Of a DNA stretch of 64,000 nt, positions 1 through 10,454 are shown in pieces. The stretch lies in contig JAGUCH010000009.1 of NCBI GenBank assembly GCA_019096065.1, positions 2,118,001-2,182,000 on the forward strand, in the 5' to 3' direction. Both the position numbers and the translations under genes were made by a program. Under the pieces are notes generated by a model. That model ran no database searches and was not told where the DNA came from. It saw only the letters and a program-made list of their open reading frames with translations. Source of the stretch: Paracyclopina nana. Its lineage: Eukaryota > Arthropoda > Copepoda > Cyclopoida > Cyclopettidae. Each line of letters starts with the position of its first letter. Position 1 is the first letter of the stretch.

Positions 1-2230
1 GAAGAGCTCCTTCTGCCACTTTATATACTCCCCTAATAAAGAAGGTCGTTGTTTAGTAGCATTTCCCACAGTGCATTTTTTCCGTCTGGAAACTCATGTT
101 TCATATTTAATGATATTTAGCCAGACATGCAAAATTATAAAGCTGTGCAGTCCATAAAAGATATTTTTCTCAATAAGGATCAGATTGCGTATGCTCGAAT
201 TGACTTTTGACATCTGATGTCATGATCATGAGATGAAATCCACTCTCCAAATTTGACTTTGATCCATATTCACATGCATATGCTGCATGCAGTAGTAGTA
301 CTTTTGCTTGCTCACGTGAGGAAGAATTACGTTAGGAGAAATTAAAGTGGGACGACAAAGTAGAGAAGCACAGTGCAAAACATGTCAAATATAATCCTTA
401 TGTTTAATCCTATTACATGCATGCACTCCTGCTATTTTCACTGCAAACCAAGGAGTTTTAGCTCTTTTTAAGAGAAGGAGTCTTTAAAGTGCATTTTTCC
501 TCACAGCTAAATTCAATTAATAAGCGTGGAATGAGTCAGCTCATAGTTGAAGCACTCAGTGATTATGTGTAATTTTCCAATGAGAAGAATACCGTTTCAT
601 TCATAACCATCTGGCTTAGGAACACCAAAAGCAGATTTTCAATCCTCAGCTGGATGAAAGACTTTGATACTGTGCAGATCAGGACTTGTTCAAAATTCGG
701 ACAAAAGAATCCATATTGAGGAGATCAAATGAAATATGCTTGAAGTTTCTCCTGAGAAAAAATAACGCCCACAACCGCAGCTAGACAACAACAACAACAG
801 TTCAATCTCACACAGCTCGAATAATCGAAGGCGTTTCAAAACCACGTGGTTTCTCCTCAGCCAAATAAGAAATTGAGTTGGCTGTCATGTCATCTATGAA
901 TGGACACACCTATCTAACTAAAAGATAACAATCTTAAAGCACAACTTTAATTTTCAAAAACCTAATGAAAAAGCTGCTGGTTTTTGCCGTTTGAGCCATT
1001 CCAATAACAGCTACGCCTACAACAAAGGTGTTGCGCTCACATCACATTACAAGTGACCGGATGCATGGAATTTTGTAATTTTGCATGGTAATTCATGATT
1101 TTTTAATAGACAGCAACATTGAAAAAAATTCTAAAGAAAAGTGAATTTTTTACACATTGGGAAAATCTGCTTGGTCAGGAAAATCCCACGTGGACAACGA
1201 GCTACCGTTGAATTAGGGGAAAACTACATTAATGACGAAACGAGTCGATTTTTTTCGGCCACAGCCGTCGCCGGAAAACCTCGAGGGCGTGAGCTGAAAT
1301 TCCTCAAATTCACACATTCCGTGCTCGTAGTAAATAGTAAAATATATTCGTATTTGCGAAAGTAAATCCGCCAATGCATCACTGTCGAAATCCTTAGATA
1401 GTCGAGCACAAGATGGAGTCTCACCTTTGAATGTATTTTTCCTTATGAAAAAATGCACATCTTCCACACTGCAGCTTACTCTGCTACGAAACGAAGACCA
1501 ATATTCCCAGGGAAAAGTGCAACAGTTTCCGCGGTCATTAGCTCGGTTTCACCTTCGATTTTGAGCAAAGCTCGGGAAGTTTTAAAGGTTGACCACCATT
1601 TACAGCTACATTGGAATCGGCGATATATTGGAGCAGAGCGGAAATTCTGGCACAAAAATGCAAACAGCAGCTAGCTAGCAGAGAAAATCAATCACGTGTA
1701 AAACTATCGATTTGACAACTGACTCTCATTATTTAATGGAAATCAGTTTATTTCGGCCTGACAAAAGCTGCAGCTATCGCATGACGATGACGCATGCAAT
1801 GAGAGTAAATAGTAGGCAAGATTTTGGCCCTTATCTTGCGCGCAGCATTTCGTGGCTCACTGAGGCTGTCATCAAGTAAATTCGTGCCTACGATTTTCAT
1901 GGAGGAAGAAAGAGAAGAAGACCACACACACACACATTTGAATCACTGAATACATTAAGATAAAGAGCCATGTTCACAGCAGCAAAGGCCGGCCTTTCTG
2001 CGCTAGTGCTTTTGCTGCTGTGACTAAAGAATCTTATCACAATTGTCACGCAATCCACCGCACCATAATCGTATGACTTTCCACTTATTTCGTAGCAAAC
2101 ACAGCTTTGCATATAGCTAGCAAATAGGAGCTCATAAGGTCAATATGTCCCGATAAGGGGCTTTAATTTACAGGGCCTTATCCTAGGTGAATGCTTTATC
2201 ATTATATACAGAGCTTCTTTTCAATTGCAG
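1..2230. other. Non-coding region upstream of the Ig-domain gene
   Basis: I see no recognisable gene here. Short open frames exist but have no domain, no signal peptide and no supporting splice pattern. There is a short CA run near 1922-1936. A good 3' splice site, a pyrimidine run ending in CAG, lies at 2216-2230 just before the Ig gene's coding exon. This stretch therefore probably holds the last part of an intron in that gene's 5' UTR, with its promoter and first exon further upstream or outside the window. The missing downstream exons of the ABCA gene (minus strand) could also lie here; I could not find them. Confidence 0.5.
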
Positions 2231-4674
2231 CCAATGCGTATCGTCAAAACCAGAAGAATTGGAGCACTTGACAGATAATGATGATGATGATGGCGTAGCT
2301 ACGAGCTATAAGGAGAAGAAAGTAAAATTCCAAGTGCCAAGCTGGACACCTATAGTAGTGCCCTCAAGGGCAATTTCACCCCGCAACTCAGGCCACGATG
2401 ATGTGACGTGTGAAAAGGCTTTTTACCAACTCGTGGCCAAAAATGAAGAAGATATTGCTCCTGTTTCTGCTCCTCCAGTTGGCCTCAGCCCAAAGTCAAA
2501 GGCAGCGAAATGGGAACGGTCCGATTCCGCGAAACAACCTGATTTCTGTGATAAGCGCCGAGCCGCGAAATGGAACCATCATCAAGCAGGGCGACAGCGT
2601 GCGGCTGTCATGCAGGACCAATATCCAATGGTTCTTTTGCGTCTGGCAGGGCCCCGATGGCGATAAACAATGCGCCATCCAGGAGAAAATGCCCCAAAAT
2701 GTGTGCGAAGGGGATAACCGAATCACCCTGGAAGGTGGACCCAACAACTGTGACATTGTGCTTCGAAACGTCAAATCAGAGGATTTCGGCACCTGGATGT
2801 GCCTCGTGACAGACCCTGTCAACTTTAACAGTGACAAAACCAAGATTGCTTTGGAGGTGGGATCGCCGGCCAATGTCAAGTTCAGCAGATCCTATGGCCA
2901 AGACAACACATTGGTGGTCACAGAGGGCGACACTGTCTCGGTAAGTTATATAGTGCACAAGTAGGTACTTGAAAGACAAGTAATCACCCTGCTTCATGTA
3001 TACCTTTAATAGCCATATGAATAATAGATACCACTTTGGCATAAAAGGACTCTTCAAAACAAATAGCTAGAAGGAGCAGACATCAAATGACAAGAGTCAT
3101 TAGAGGCGGTGGTCAAATGTGTCAAATATGACAGATCCAAGATTAGAAATCTCAGTGTATTGGATTTCTTCACCAGGCCATGGTGGTATTTGAACCCTGG
3201 CTCACGAAGGCATTTCGAAAAAGGGAGATTCATCATAGAGATTATTTCAATTGAGCTTGATTACAGCCCCACACACAAGCAGTTGTGGGAAGAAAACCTA
3301 AGAAAAAACCCTCTCAAGTTGGGGAGGGCATGTACACTTGATTAGGTCAGACATTGCATGACAAATGTACTCTGCAAGCATATGCACGAACTGCAATAAT
3401 TCTTGCATATGAAAAAGAAGAACCTTTGTTTAGTCTCCTTCGTCTCGAATTAAGTGGCTCTATCTCATTTGCAATCTCAACCACACACACGGTGAAAACT
3501 AGCATACAACCACAGACATGTCTGCCTTCAAAACATATTTGAACATCGTATAATTTTTCAGATAACTTGCGAGGCCCTCAATGCCCACCCCGCCCCGCAA
3601 CTCAGCTGGGTCGAGCCCATGGATGCCGAGGTGGACATTTCAGCCCAGCCTGAAATCCACACGTACGACCAGACCGCCGACATCAGGCACACCATCAAGT
3701 ACAAGGCAAACTTGCGCGACAACAACGGCGAGATCCGCTGCATCGGGTCGCAAGTCGCGCGCGACGGTCGCACAGTGCTCTACGAGAAGACTGCGACGGT
3801 GAAGCTGCGCGTGGAGAAACTCGTGTTGCCCGTGGACAACGCGTTGACCCAGAAAATCGGCATCATCTCGGGGGTCCTCCTGGCCGTCATCTTCCTCATC
3901 CTCCTCATGGTCTTTGTCATTTTCGCCGTGTGCAAGCGCCGCAGGAAGCGTTCGAGGCCTCCGAGCAGCACGGGCACCGAGGACACGTGCAGTCCCGAAG
4001 AGCCCCCAATCAAGCCCATTTGGACGACGGCGAGCCAGATTCCGAACGGGGGCAACAATGGCAGCAAAGCCGCGCCGTTGATGCACCACCATCATCACCA
4101 TCGTCAGCATTTGAACAATGCCCTCAGCCAGGCCACTGTGTCCACCCAGTCGACAGGGTCGAACGCTTCCTGGGAGGACAGGTCTGTGGGCGGCGAAATT
4201 GAGGAGTCGGTCGGAGGCGCCCGATTTCAGCCCCCGCCCAAACTGGTGCACGAGACGCACTTTGAGGACTGCAGCGACTTGGACCTGCCCAGAACGGTGC
4301 TGCACCATCCAGACCCCTCCTTTGTTGTCAGCCATCGAACGCAAAGGCCGAGCTATGCAGGCCGGCCTTCCTCGTCAATGCTCGAGCACTACCCGAGCTA
4401 CCAGCAAGCGAGGCCGCAGTCAGCCATGGACAATAACTACTACCCCAGCCTGGGCTCGAATCGGCGCATGCCCACCCCAAACGGGCCGATGACGACCAGT
4501 GTGAAGAGCGTGTTCGACTGCGAGCTCGGATGCTTCATTGAAGATCATGAAAACAATGACCTGGACTCGACCAAGGCCTCGCCTTCCAAGTCTGCGCAGT
4601 GTGAATCACCCATGACGCCCACGTCACCAGTGTCGAACATTTCTTCGCGAACCTCGGAGCCGAGAGAGGTTTGA
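2231..4674 (+). CDS. Two-Ig-domain type I membrane protein, fasciclin-3-like (two coding exons)
   Basis: The coding exons are 2443-2940 and 3562-4674, joined in phase 0 across an intron with GTAAGT and TTTTTCAG borders, giving 536 residues. I chose ATG 2443 because it starts a clear signal peptide (MKKILLLFLLLQLASAQ); 2231-2442 is probably 5' UTR after an upstream splice. Ig1 spans about residues 40-138, with the core pair C57/C120 and extra cysteines at 66, 77, 88 and 103. Ig2 spans about 140-255, with C169/C226. A transmembrane helix lies at about 265-289, followed by a basic stop-transfer run and a 245-residue tail rich in Ser, Pro and His (a six-His run). The cysteine pattern of Ig1 recalls insect Fas3/babos adhesion proteins, but that is inference. 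It is likely a cell-surface adhesion or recognition protein. The coding sequence is GC-richer than its flanks. Confidence 0.8.
2941..3561 (+). other. Intron of the Ig-domain gene
   Basis: This is a 621-bp intron with a GTAAGT donor at 2941 and an acceptor AG at 3560-3561. It holds no coding sequence that I can support. A tRNA-derived SINE relic lies inside on the minus strand (separate entry). Confidence 0.75.
3140..3240 (-). repeat. tRNA-derived SINE relic (minus strand)
   Basis: On the minus strand there is a B-box-like GGTTCAAATACC at about 3186-3198, followed by CACCATGG. This resembles the B box plus CCACCATGG of the clearer SINE at 41.41 kb. No convincing A box is left, so this is a decayed or partial copy of the same family. 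Confidence 0.35.
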
Positions 4675-4766
4675 GGACTCACTAATTCGGTTGTGACGCG
4701 CAACTTTTGCCATTGTTGTTATCAAGAGAGTACAAATCACACACCTAGCAGGGACATTGTTCTTAC

Positions 4767-5689
4767 CTGTCACTGCTTCTCCGGGCCTCCGGCTGAACTT
4801 GGTCCAGATGCTGCGAAGAGTGGAGATGTCTTTGGTGATGTTGCCAAGGACGGCCTGGTCTTCTTCAGAGTCAATGTTGATGCTGAGGGCTGTATGGAGA
4901 TCCTCGAGCAACTGCGTCAACCTGCAGAGAATTTTACGTTATTTACATCTACCACTGCTAGTCAATACTTCCATTAATTAAACTTCATTTCGTATATCTT
5001 TGAAATAACAAAGAAACTCACGTTGATCCGTTGTACCAGCCCAACCTGGTTTGGTCGACCTGCTCGTACCTGTGACAAGTGTTGTTGAACGAACATACCA
5101 GAGATTGAGCATACGGAAGAAAGCCAGCCGAAGGCATCACTTTCTCCTCAAAATGACCTGGAAAATACTTTATTCATCAGCTTTTAAATTAATACCATAA
5201 AATGTAGGTTTACGCATCTCAGGAAGTTCGATTTGGATATAACCTTTCAACATCCATCAAACCATCGATCTTACTTCGAAATGCCAAGTGCTATTGAGGT
5301 CATATACACAATATTTGGCTCAAAAGTAAATTAAGATAGATACTGTGCCACATTTAATTGGGCCACATAGAGCATAAAGGCCATAAGAAGATTTATTTGC
5401 CTAGCTTACCTTAATTATTATTCGCCTTACAACTAAGGTTATTCTGTTGCATTGTTACGAGTAAGATTGATTCAGCAATTTATTACAGCGCACACCATAT
5501 TCACGAGGGATTTTTTTCGTGACTGTGGCTAATTTGAGAGACAACGACAGCAAAAAAGCCATCAAAGTTCATAAAGTAGATTTTAAAAAACTCACACTCA
5601 TGGTAATAAGTCCGCAATCCTCTGGACCTCACTGCTGCCAGAATGAGGAAGAGAATCAAAGGCCAGCATATTTCCGCCAAAAGCCTCAT
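4767..5689 (-). CDS. ABCA-subfamily transporter, N-terminal exons only
   Basis: Three minus-strand exons are visible: 5596-5689, 5022-5157 and 4767-4921. Splice sites are canonical and phases match (1, then 2, then 1). Exon one begins right after an acceptor and encodes a membrane segment (LAEICWPLILFLIL). The junction of exons one and two recreates the family hallmark of a conserved His-Glu-Cys-His-Phe followed by MPSAGFLPYAQ and a Cys-x-Phe-Asn-Asn-x-Cys motif. This closely parallels the start of vertebrate ABCA1/ABCA4, the lipid-exporting full-length ABC transporters. Exon three would lie in the large first extracellular loop. The very first exon (the cytosolic start) should lie above 5690 but I cannot find it. 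The next exon would have to lie beyond the Ig gene, whose stop codon is only 93 bp away. So either the Ig gene is nested in an ABCA intron or this is a truncated remnant. Confidence 0.7.
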
Positions 5690-6525
5690 CTGTAAGGAAA
5701 ATTCAGGAATTATTATCAGCAGGGAGCCGAACAGAGCGCAACGTTTTGGCACATTTTCGACGTTGCATGGGTGTGAAGCAAATTAAAATGTTTGCCTTGA
5801 GGGGAATAGATTCCCAGCAAGAGGGAAAAATTCATGTGCTTTTTCGCCTCTGGATATCAGCAGGACCACCCAAAGGGCAGGCATATTATTTATTTCTGCC
5901 TGAAAAATGAATGACAGCGGCCATTAGACGCGAGGCCTTTTCATCATTTCCCGATAGCAACACCTGACACTCCAAAGTTTTTCCCAATTCTTCAGCAAGA
6001 TATTCTTCTCCTTTTTATCAGTAGGAAAAGCTGGACAGAAAGTGAGACTGTACATCTCCAAGTGAAGCTGTGACTTTTAAGCATTATTTATCAAAGAAGG
6101 AGAACATTAGATTTTAGTCAGCATTTGGCTGCTTTTTGGGTTTGTCCACTTACACACAGTATTTCATGCTATCATTCCACGCAAGTAAGAAAACGCCCTA
6201 GGGTTATCTGCACCAAAATCTAAGTGGACATATACAAATAGCTTAATTTTATCTACTCCACCTACTGGAAATTCAATACCCTTTGTGAACTGCTGCCTTG
6301 GCTGAAAAAGCTCTATTTATAGTAGCATACAGGATACGTCATCATTTGGATCATGGTGGAATCAAATTACATATTACAGACGAAGAAGTTAGCTAAGATC
6401 CATTTCGGTTGACAGGTGTCAAAACTTTGACGCATCGTTTTCTATTCTCAAGCCCAAATCCTTTAGACTTTATGGTTATTGCCCACAAAATCTGGTTTGC
6501 TGGAATAAATCCATCTTTGCAGTAA

Positions 6526-6932
6526 TGCCCTGTTCATGTATTAAGAATGCCTTAAGGTATGGAAAAAATTGCCATAAGGAAAAGTGAATCTGTTGCTGGC
6601 TGTTACTCTACGAGTTCAGCTTGGGGCCGAGCAGCGTTTTTAATGGCAATTTTTGCTATTTTGTCTCATGGTTTTCAGCATATTTCAAAACAAACTATCT
6701 TCATCACGTTTCTTTGATAAGAGATGAAATTTAACTAGTGATTTTGCTCAAAATGGCTAAAATGCGGAGTGCTTAGTTGCCCAAATTATATTTGTTTACT
6801 TTCTAGTTGGCTTAAAGTCGATCTAATTTTTTTAGTATCAGCTGGCGCTTGTCATAAGACAATTTTTCTCCTTTCCTTGAGGTGTTTTTCGTGCATTTTC
6901 CTAAGGAGTTTGGGGCATACATGAACAGGACA
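6526..6932. mobile_element. PIF/Harbinger-like MITE, 407 bp
   Basis: The terminal inverted repeats are TGCCCTGTTCATGTAT at the left and TGTCCTGTTCATGTAT (reverse complement) at the right, one mismatch in 16. Both sides are flanked by the trinucleotide TAA (6523-6525 and 6933-6935), a target duplication typical of PIF/Harbinger. There is no coding capacity, so it is non-autonomous. The CCTGTTCA core resembles the TIR of the MITE at 23147-23368, suggesting related families. Confidence 0.65.
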
Positions 6933-7015
6933 TAAAAGCAGCAGGCAAAGACGAATTTCCTGCCATCACAACAAATGGCACAAATGGCCTAAAAAACCTC
7001 GATGAGGTGGAATAA

Positions 7016-7042
7016 GAGCGAAAAGTCTAGACATTTTCGCTC
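7016..7042. repeat. Short near-perfect palindrome
   Basis: GAGCGAAAA and TTTTCGCTC flank a GTCTAGAC core, with one unpaired base. It sits 80 bp outside the MITE end. No function is evident. Confidence 0.5.
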
Positions 7043-8452
7043 GAATATTCTCCCGTGAGGGACCTATAATCAAGTCAAAGCTGATTCTAACTGATGAAGC
7101 GTGACGAGAGTTCTCAGGCCTCGAGGATTAGTATAATATACCTATTCTCTTATAGCAGGCCTGAACAATTGCTATTAACAAGGTAATATGATTTTTTTAT
7201 TTTGCTCCGCTCTCAGACAAAATGTGTCCATGTCAATTAAGAATATAAGTGCGGGGGGCCAAACTAGACCCGAGGAAACCCAATTATACGAAATACAAGA
7301 AGATACTGAACGCAATTGGATTTACTTTCAATTTCAGAGCTTGCAGCACACTGGTCTGAATCGCCTAAAAATCTAGGAAAATCAATCTCAATAAAAATAC
7401 AATGACTGCAAGTTTTTTTGCTCATTGAAGCATAGATAGAGGTGATTTTTCCCCATACCAACACCCCAAATTTTTGGACCAAAGTTATTTCAGTCTATCG
7501 AGTCAGTGGGCATTACCAATTCATTGGTTTTGGCTCCTTGACTCATTTGAAATTCCATGATATCAGATTGAGGCAGGGAAAGTCAAAAAGCCTAAAAAAG
7601 ATCACGACAGTAGGTGATGTTCACACCCTGGCTGATTCTCTTATGCAATGTATTTTTGTGGAAACTTCCAAAATTAAATGGCACTTAGACCAGAGGCAAG
7701 ATTTGGTAAATTGATTCCATATCAAACTCCATATCAAACTCAAGTTTTTTATCATAGCCCAAATACAGAGTGTGCCATAAAAATCTAATTTGTGGGGCAA
7801 AAATTCCATATGGGTTATAAAGCTATAATACGAGAACGGCCCGCACAAAGGTTTTTTTTTGCAAAAAGAGCCATAAATATGGCATTTCATTTACTTCTCC
7901 TGTATAATCGATTAATTGTAATAAATGAAGATTTCCCATAGATTTGCTAGTGTCAAAAGCACTTTTATTCTTAGATAAAAATTCAATCGTAGTTGATCCA
8001 AATGACAAAAAAATAATTGATCAAATGGGATAAGATTCTTCTTCGATTTGAAAGTTTGGCAAGTTCACGCTTTTTCTATCGGATTTTTGATAAAAAATGC
8101 CGAAGGAGAGATTTTAAATTGGGGCCCGGTGGTGATACCAAAAAAGGTTATTTAGGGAAAGTGACCAATTTTCAGACTTACCCAATGCCTTTTCCGCAGA
8201 ATGTAATTCTTCCAAAGCAGAAGACGTAGTTGCAGCACGAATCCCATGGTTGTTAAAGCCAGATGTATCACAGTTCACTTGGCGGGATGATGTACTAAAA
8301 AGTTAGTTTAGCGATCCTGCAAAGCATAAAACATAGTGTCAAATTTATGGTATAGGTGGCGCCACAAACCGGCCTACCACTTACGTCTGTTTGCTGTAAC
8401 AATCAGCTGGTCTGCTGCATTACACCTCTTTCGTACCTTAAATGTATGGCAG

Positions 8453-8508
8453 GTGATTAAAAATTAATGCTCCAATTTGGTAATAAACGGTCATTAATTT
8501 TTAATCAC
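8453..8508. repeat. Hairpin with 17-bp perfect stems
   Basis: GTGATTAAAAATTAATG at 8453-8469 is repeated as its exact reverse complement at 8492-8508, with a 22-base loop. It may be the remnant of a very small MITE; no target duplication is clear. Confidence 0.6.
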
Positions 8509-9640
8509 ATTTTTTGCGATGCTCCATCAATAAGTCAATAACTTAGAAGTTCTGAAGCAGGTTTAGCTTGCTACGATTACGCAACAGTCAGTTTTCCACA
8601 TATATATATGTATATACTATATGATGTCAAAAAGACAAACAGAAATAGTGTAGCTAATGTACCTGCTCTTTCAGGCTTTATACGACTCAAAAAATCCTTG
8701 AAAGCATTGCAAGAGCAAGAGGCCTCATTTGATGATGTTGCCATAGCAATTAGCATTTCTACCTGGCTTACACAAATTTGGCTGTAGCAGGAGTGCTCCT
8801 AAAGTATCTTTTACTTTGCGTAACATAAGGAAAATAAGCTGTGAAAAGCTGACCTGATGTAATCTCCATCATTGGAATTTATCATGGAACATTGCTAAGA
8901 CAGCAGCTTCTGATGCCTAACTAAACGTAGCTAGATGTGAAATGAGAGACTGAAAAAAGCAGTTCTGCCACTTCCCATTCCAACAGACAGACAGCTATCA
9001 AATATTAACATGAGTCGTGACCTTGACAAGCAATAAACGTCCGACGTCAACAATTATTGGCCTTTCCACTTTGTTTCAGACCACAATGAAGTTATTATTG
9101 ATTCATAAACCGCTATAAAAAAAGCGGTTTCGTAAATTCAATATTGATAACAATGTGGACGACATAAAAATACCATGAGACAAAAATCGATTTTCACACT
9201 CAATCATGCAATTCTGATATAAAACATTGTGACCAGAATAAAAAAGAGAGGACTTCTTTAAGCTTAGCCTCACAAAGATACTTAAAATGAGTGAACTGAC
9301 TGCAAATCCGGAATGAAGTGTGATAAAGCTGTCAGCACTAAAAATGACTAAAAAATTAAAATGTCTGGCGAATTTGCACACATCATTCGTTTTTTCTACA
9401 CATTAAAGAAAGACAAAGAACGGAATATAAAACTCTTCATCGAGTTTTTTTCTCACATGACAAAAATTGTCAATCATCGAGATCAGCTTCAGCAGTACGA
9501 AAACAAATCCGAGTTCATTCAACTATTCGAAAATAACTTACCCAAGAGTTTAAAAAGAATGACAAGCTGCGCTCTTCATTTTGCTTTGGTTGTCATACTC
9601 GTTTCATCCCGCATTTTCGCGAGATTTCAATTTTAAACAG

Positions 9641-10028
9641 GACTTCAATCTTCAGCCTGATTTGACTTGACGAAAAAAAATGGCTAAGCTGATGTACTTC
9701 TGACTAATTAGCCAATAGGTTGCCAAAACCGCCAAATAAAAACCTTTCATGTATCTGGGTTTGGCTTAAATGGCTCAAATCTGGTAACATTGACGTTCCT
9801 CAGTTACACAATTTTTCGGAAAGCTGAGCAAAACTAATCAACACCGACATCTAGCGACATTATTCGGCATTTTGCAAATCGCTCGTAGTATTGCTCTGGT
9901 CTTTTTGATTTCTGGTGTTGCAGTGGAATCGACGTAAAACTGTAAGTCGACCCACGGACATTTTTCATTTCGGCAATTTCAGGTAAGATTGATCTGATTT
10001 TCACCGATTTCAATGTTTTGCTTAAGAT
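9641..10028. other. Intergenic, possible 5' exon end
   Basis: No coding sequence. A strong donor-like CAG|GTAAGATT lies at about 9979-9989 after GC-containing sequence, which could be the end of a non-coding first exon on the plus strand. There is no other support. Confidence 0.25.
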
Positions 10029-10056
10029 TTTTTTGTCAGGGTGACCAGAAAATTTG
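10029..10056. mobile_element. Detached end of a hAT-like MITE (TIR plus 8-bp target duplication)
   Basis: CAGGGTGACCA at 10037-10047 is a hAT-type TIR. It is preceded by TTTTTTGT (10029-10036). Both the TIR and the flank match the intact end near 25.8 kb: CAGGGTGACCA starts at 25816 and is preceded by ACAAAAAA (25808-25815), the exact reverse complement of TTTTTTGT. Only about 20 bp of the element is left here, because the left foldback element inserted at 10057. The remainder now lies at 25816-26248. Confidence 0.8.
10048..10056. repeat. 9-bp flank of the left foldback element, outer side
   Basis: GAAAATTTG abuts the element's first base. It is the exact reverse complement of CAAATTTTC at 26240-26248, the inner flank of the right element. 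Confidence 0.85.
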
Positions 10057-10134
10057 CGGTGTGTCTAAATACTGCACCAAGCTGCAATGGACTGCATCAA
10101 CCAGCACTGGACTGTACCACACTGCACCAGGCTT
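10057..10134. repeat. Foldback outer terminus with 10-bp periodic block
   Basis: After the first eight bases the sequence runs in 10-base steps of the type ACTGCACCAA/GCTGCAATGG/ACTGCATCAA, about six to seven steps. The inner terminus carries a longer block of the same kind. A 10-bp period puts each motif on the same face of the helix, which suits repeated transposase binding (inference). Confidence 0.7.
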
Positions 10135-10454
10135 GAAAAAGCTAAAAACGTCATAAAGGGGGTGTAACTTTCGCGCAACAATTTTACAAAATTGAGAAGT
10201 TACTTTTTTCCACTAATATGTGCCCAATTTTTTGTTGTTCGGTGCAATACTGGCCACTAGTTTTTCCCAGCCTTGCCAATAACCATTCCTCGATTTTTGG
10301 TATAAGTCAAATTTCATATTTTTCGTAGCGCGTTAACTATGTAGCGAAGCAGTGTGATGTCACTCAGTTCAGGCAGTTGCCTCAGCTGCATGCCTCGATG
10401 CGCGCCAAAGAGTGAGCTGAATTTCCCAAAATAGAAAACTAGAGTTTTCCTAAA

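Larger units (their letters stand above)
5690..9640. other. Long gene-poor stretch
   Basis: I see no supportable gene. The stretch holds a PIF/Harbinger-like MITE (6526-6932), a 27-bp near-perfect palindrome (7016-7042), a long perfect hairpin (8453-8508) and a small hairpin with 8-bp stems (9107-9130). An open frame at 9361-9636 (+, 91 codons, Lys/Phe-rich) has no recognisable domain and is probably chance. Confidence 0.5.

Noticed and set aside
2187-2666. 159-codon frame over the start of the Ig gene
   Set aside because: It overlaps the signal peptide and Ig1 exon in another frame; the Ig reading has a signal peptide, Ig cysteines and correct splicing.
4081-4110. Poly-His run as a tag or vector sequence
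   Set aside because: It is encoded by mixed CAC/CAT codons within the long cytoplasmic tail and continues into native low-complexity sequence.
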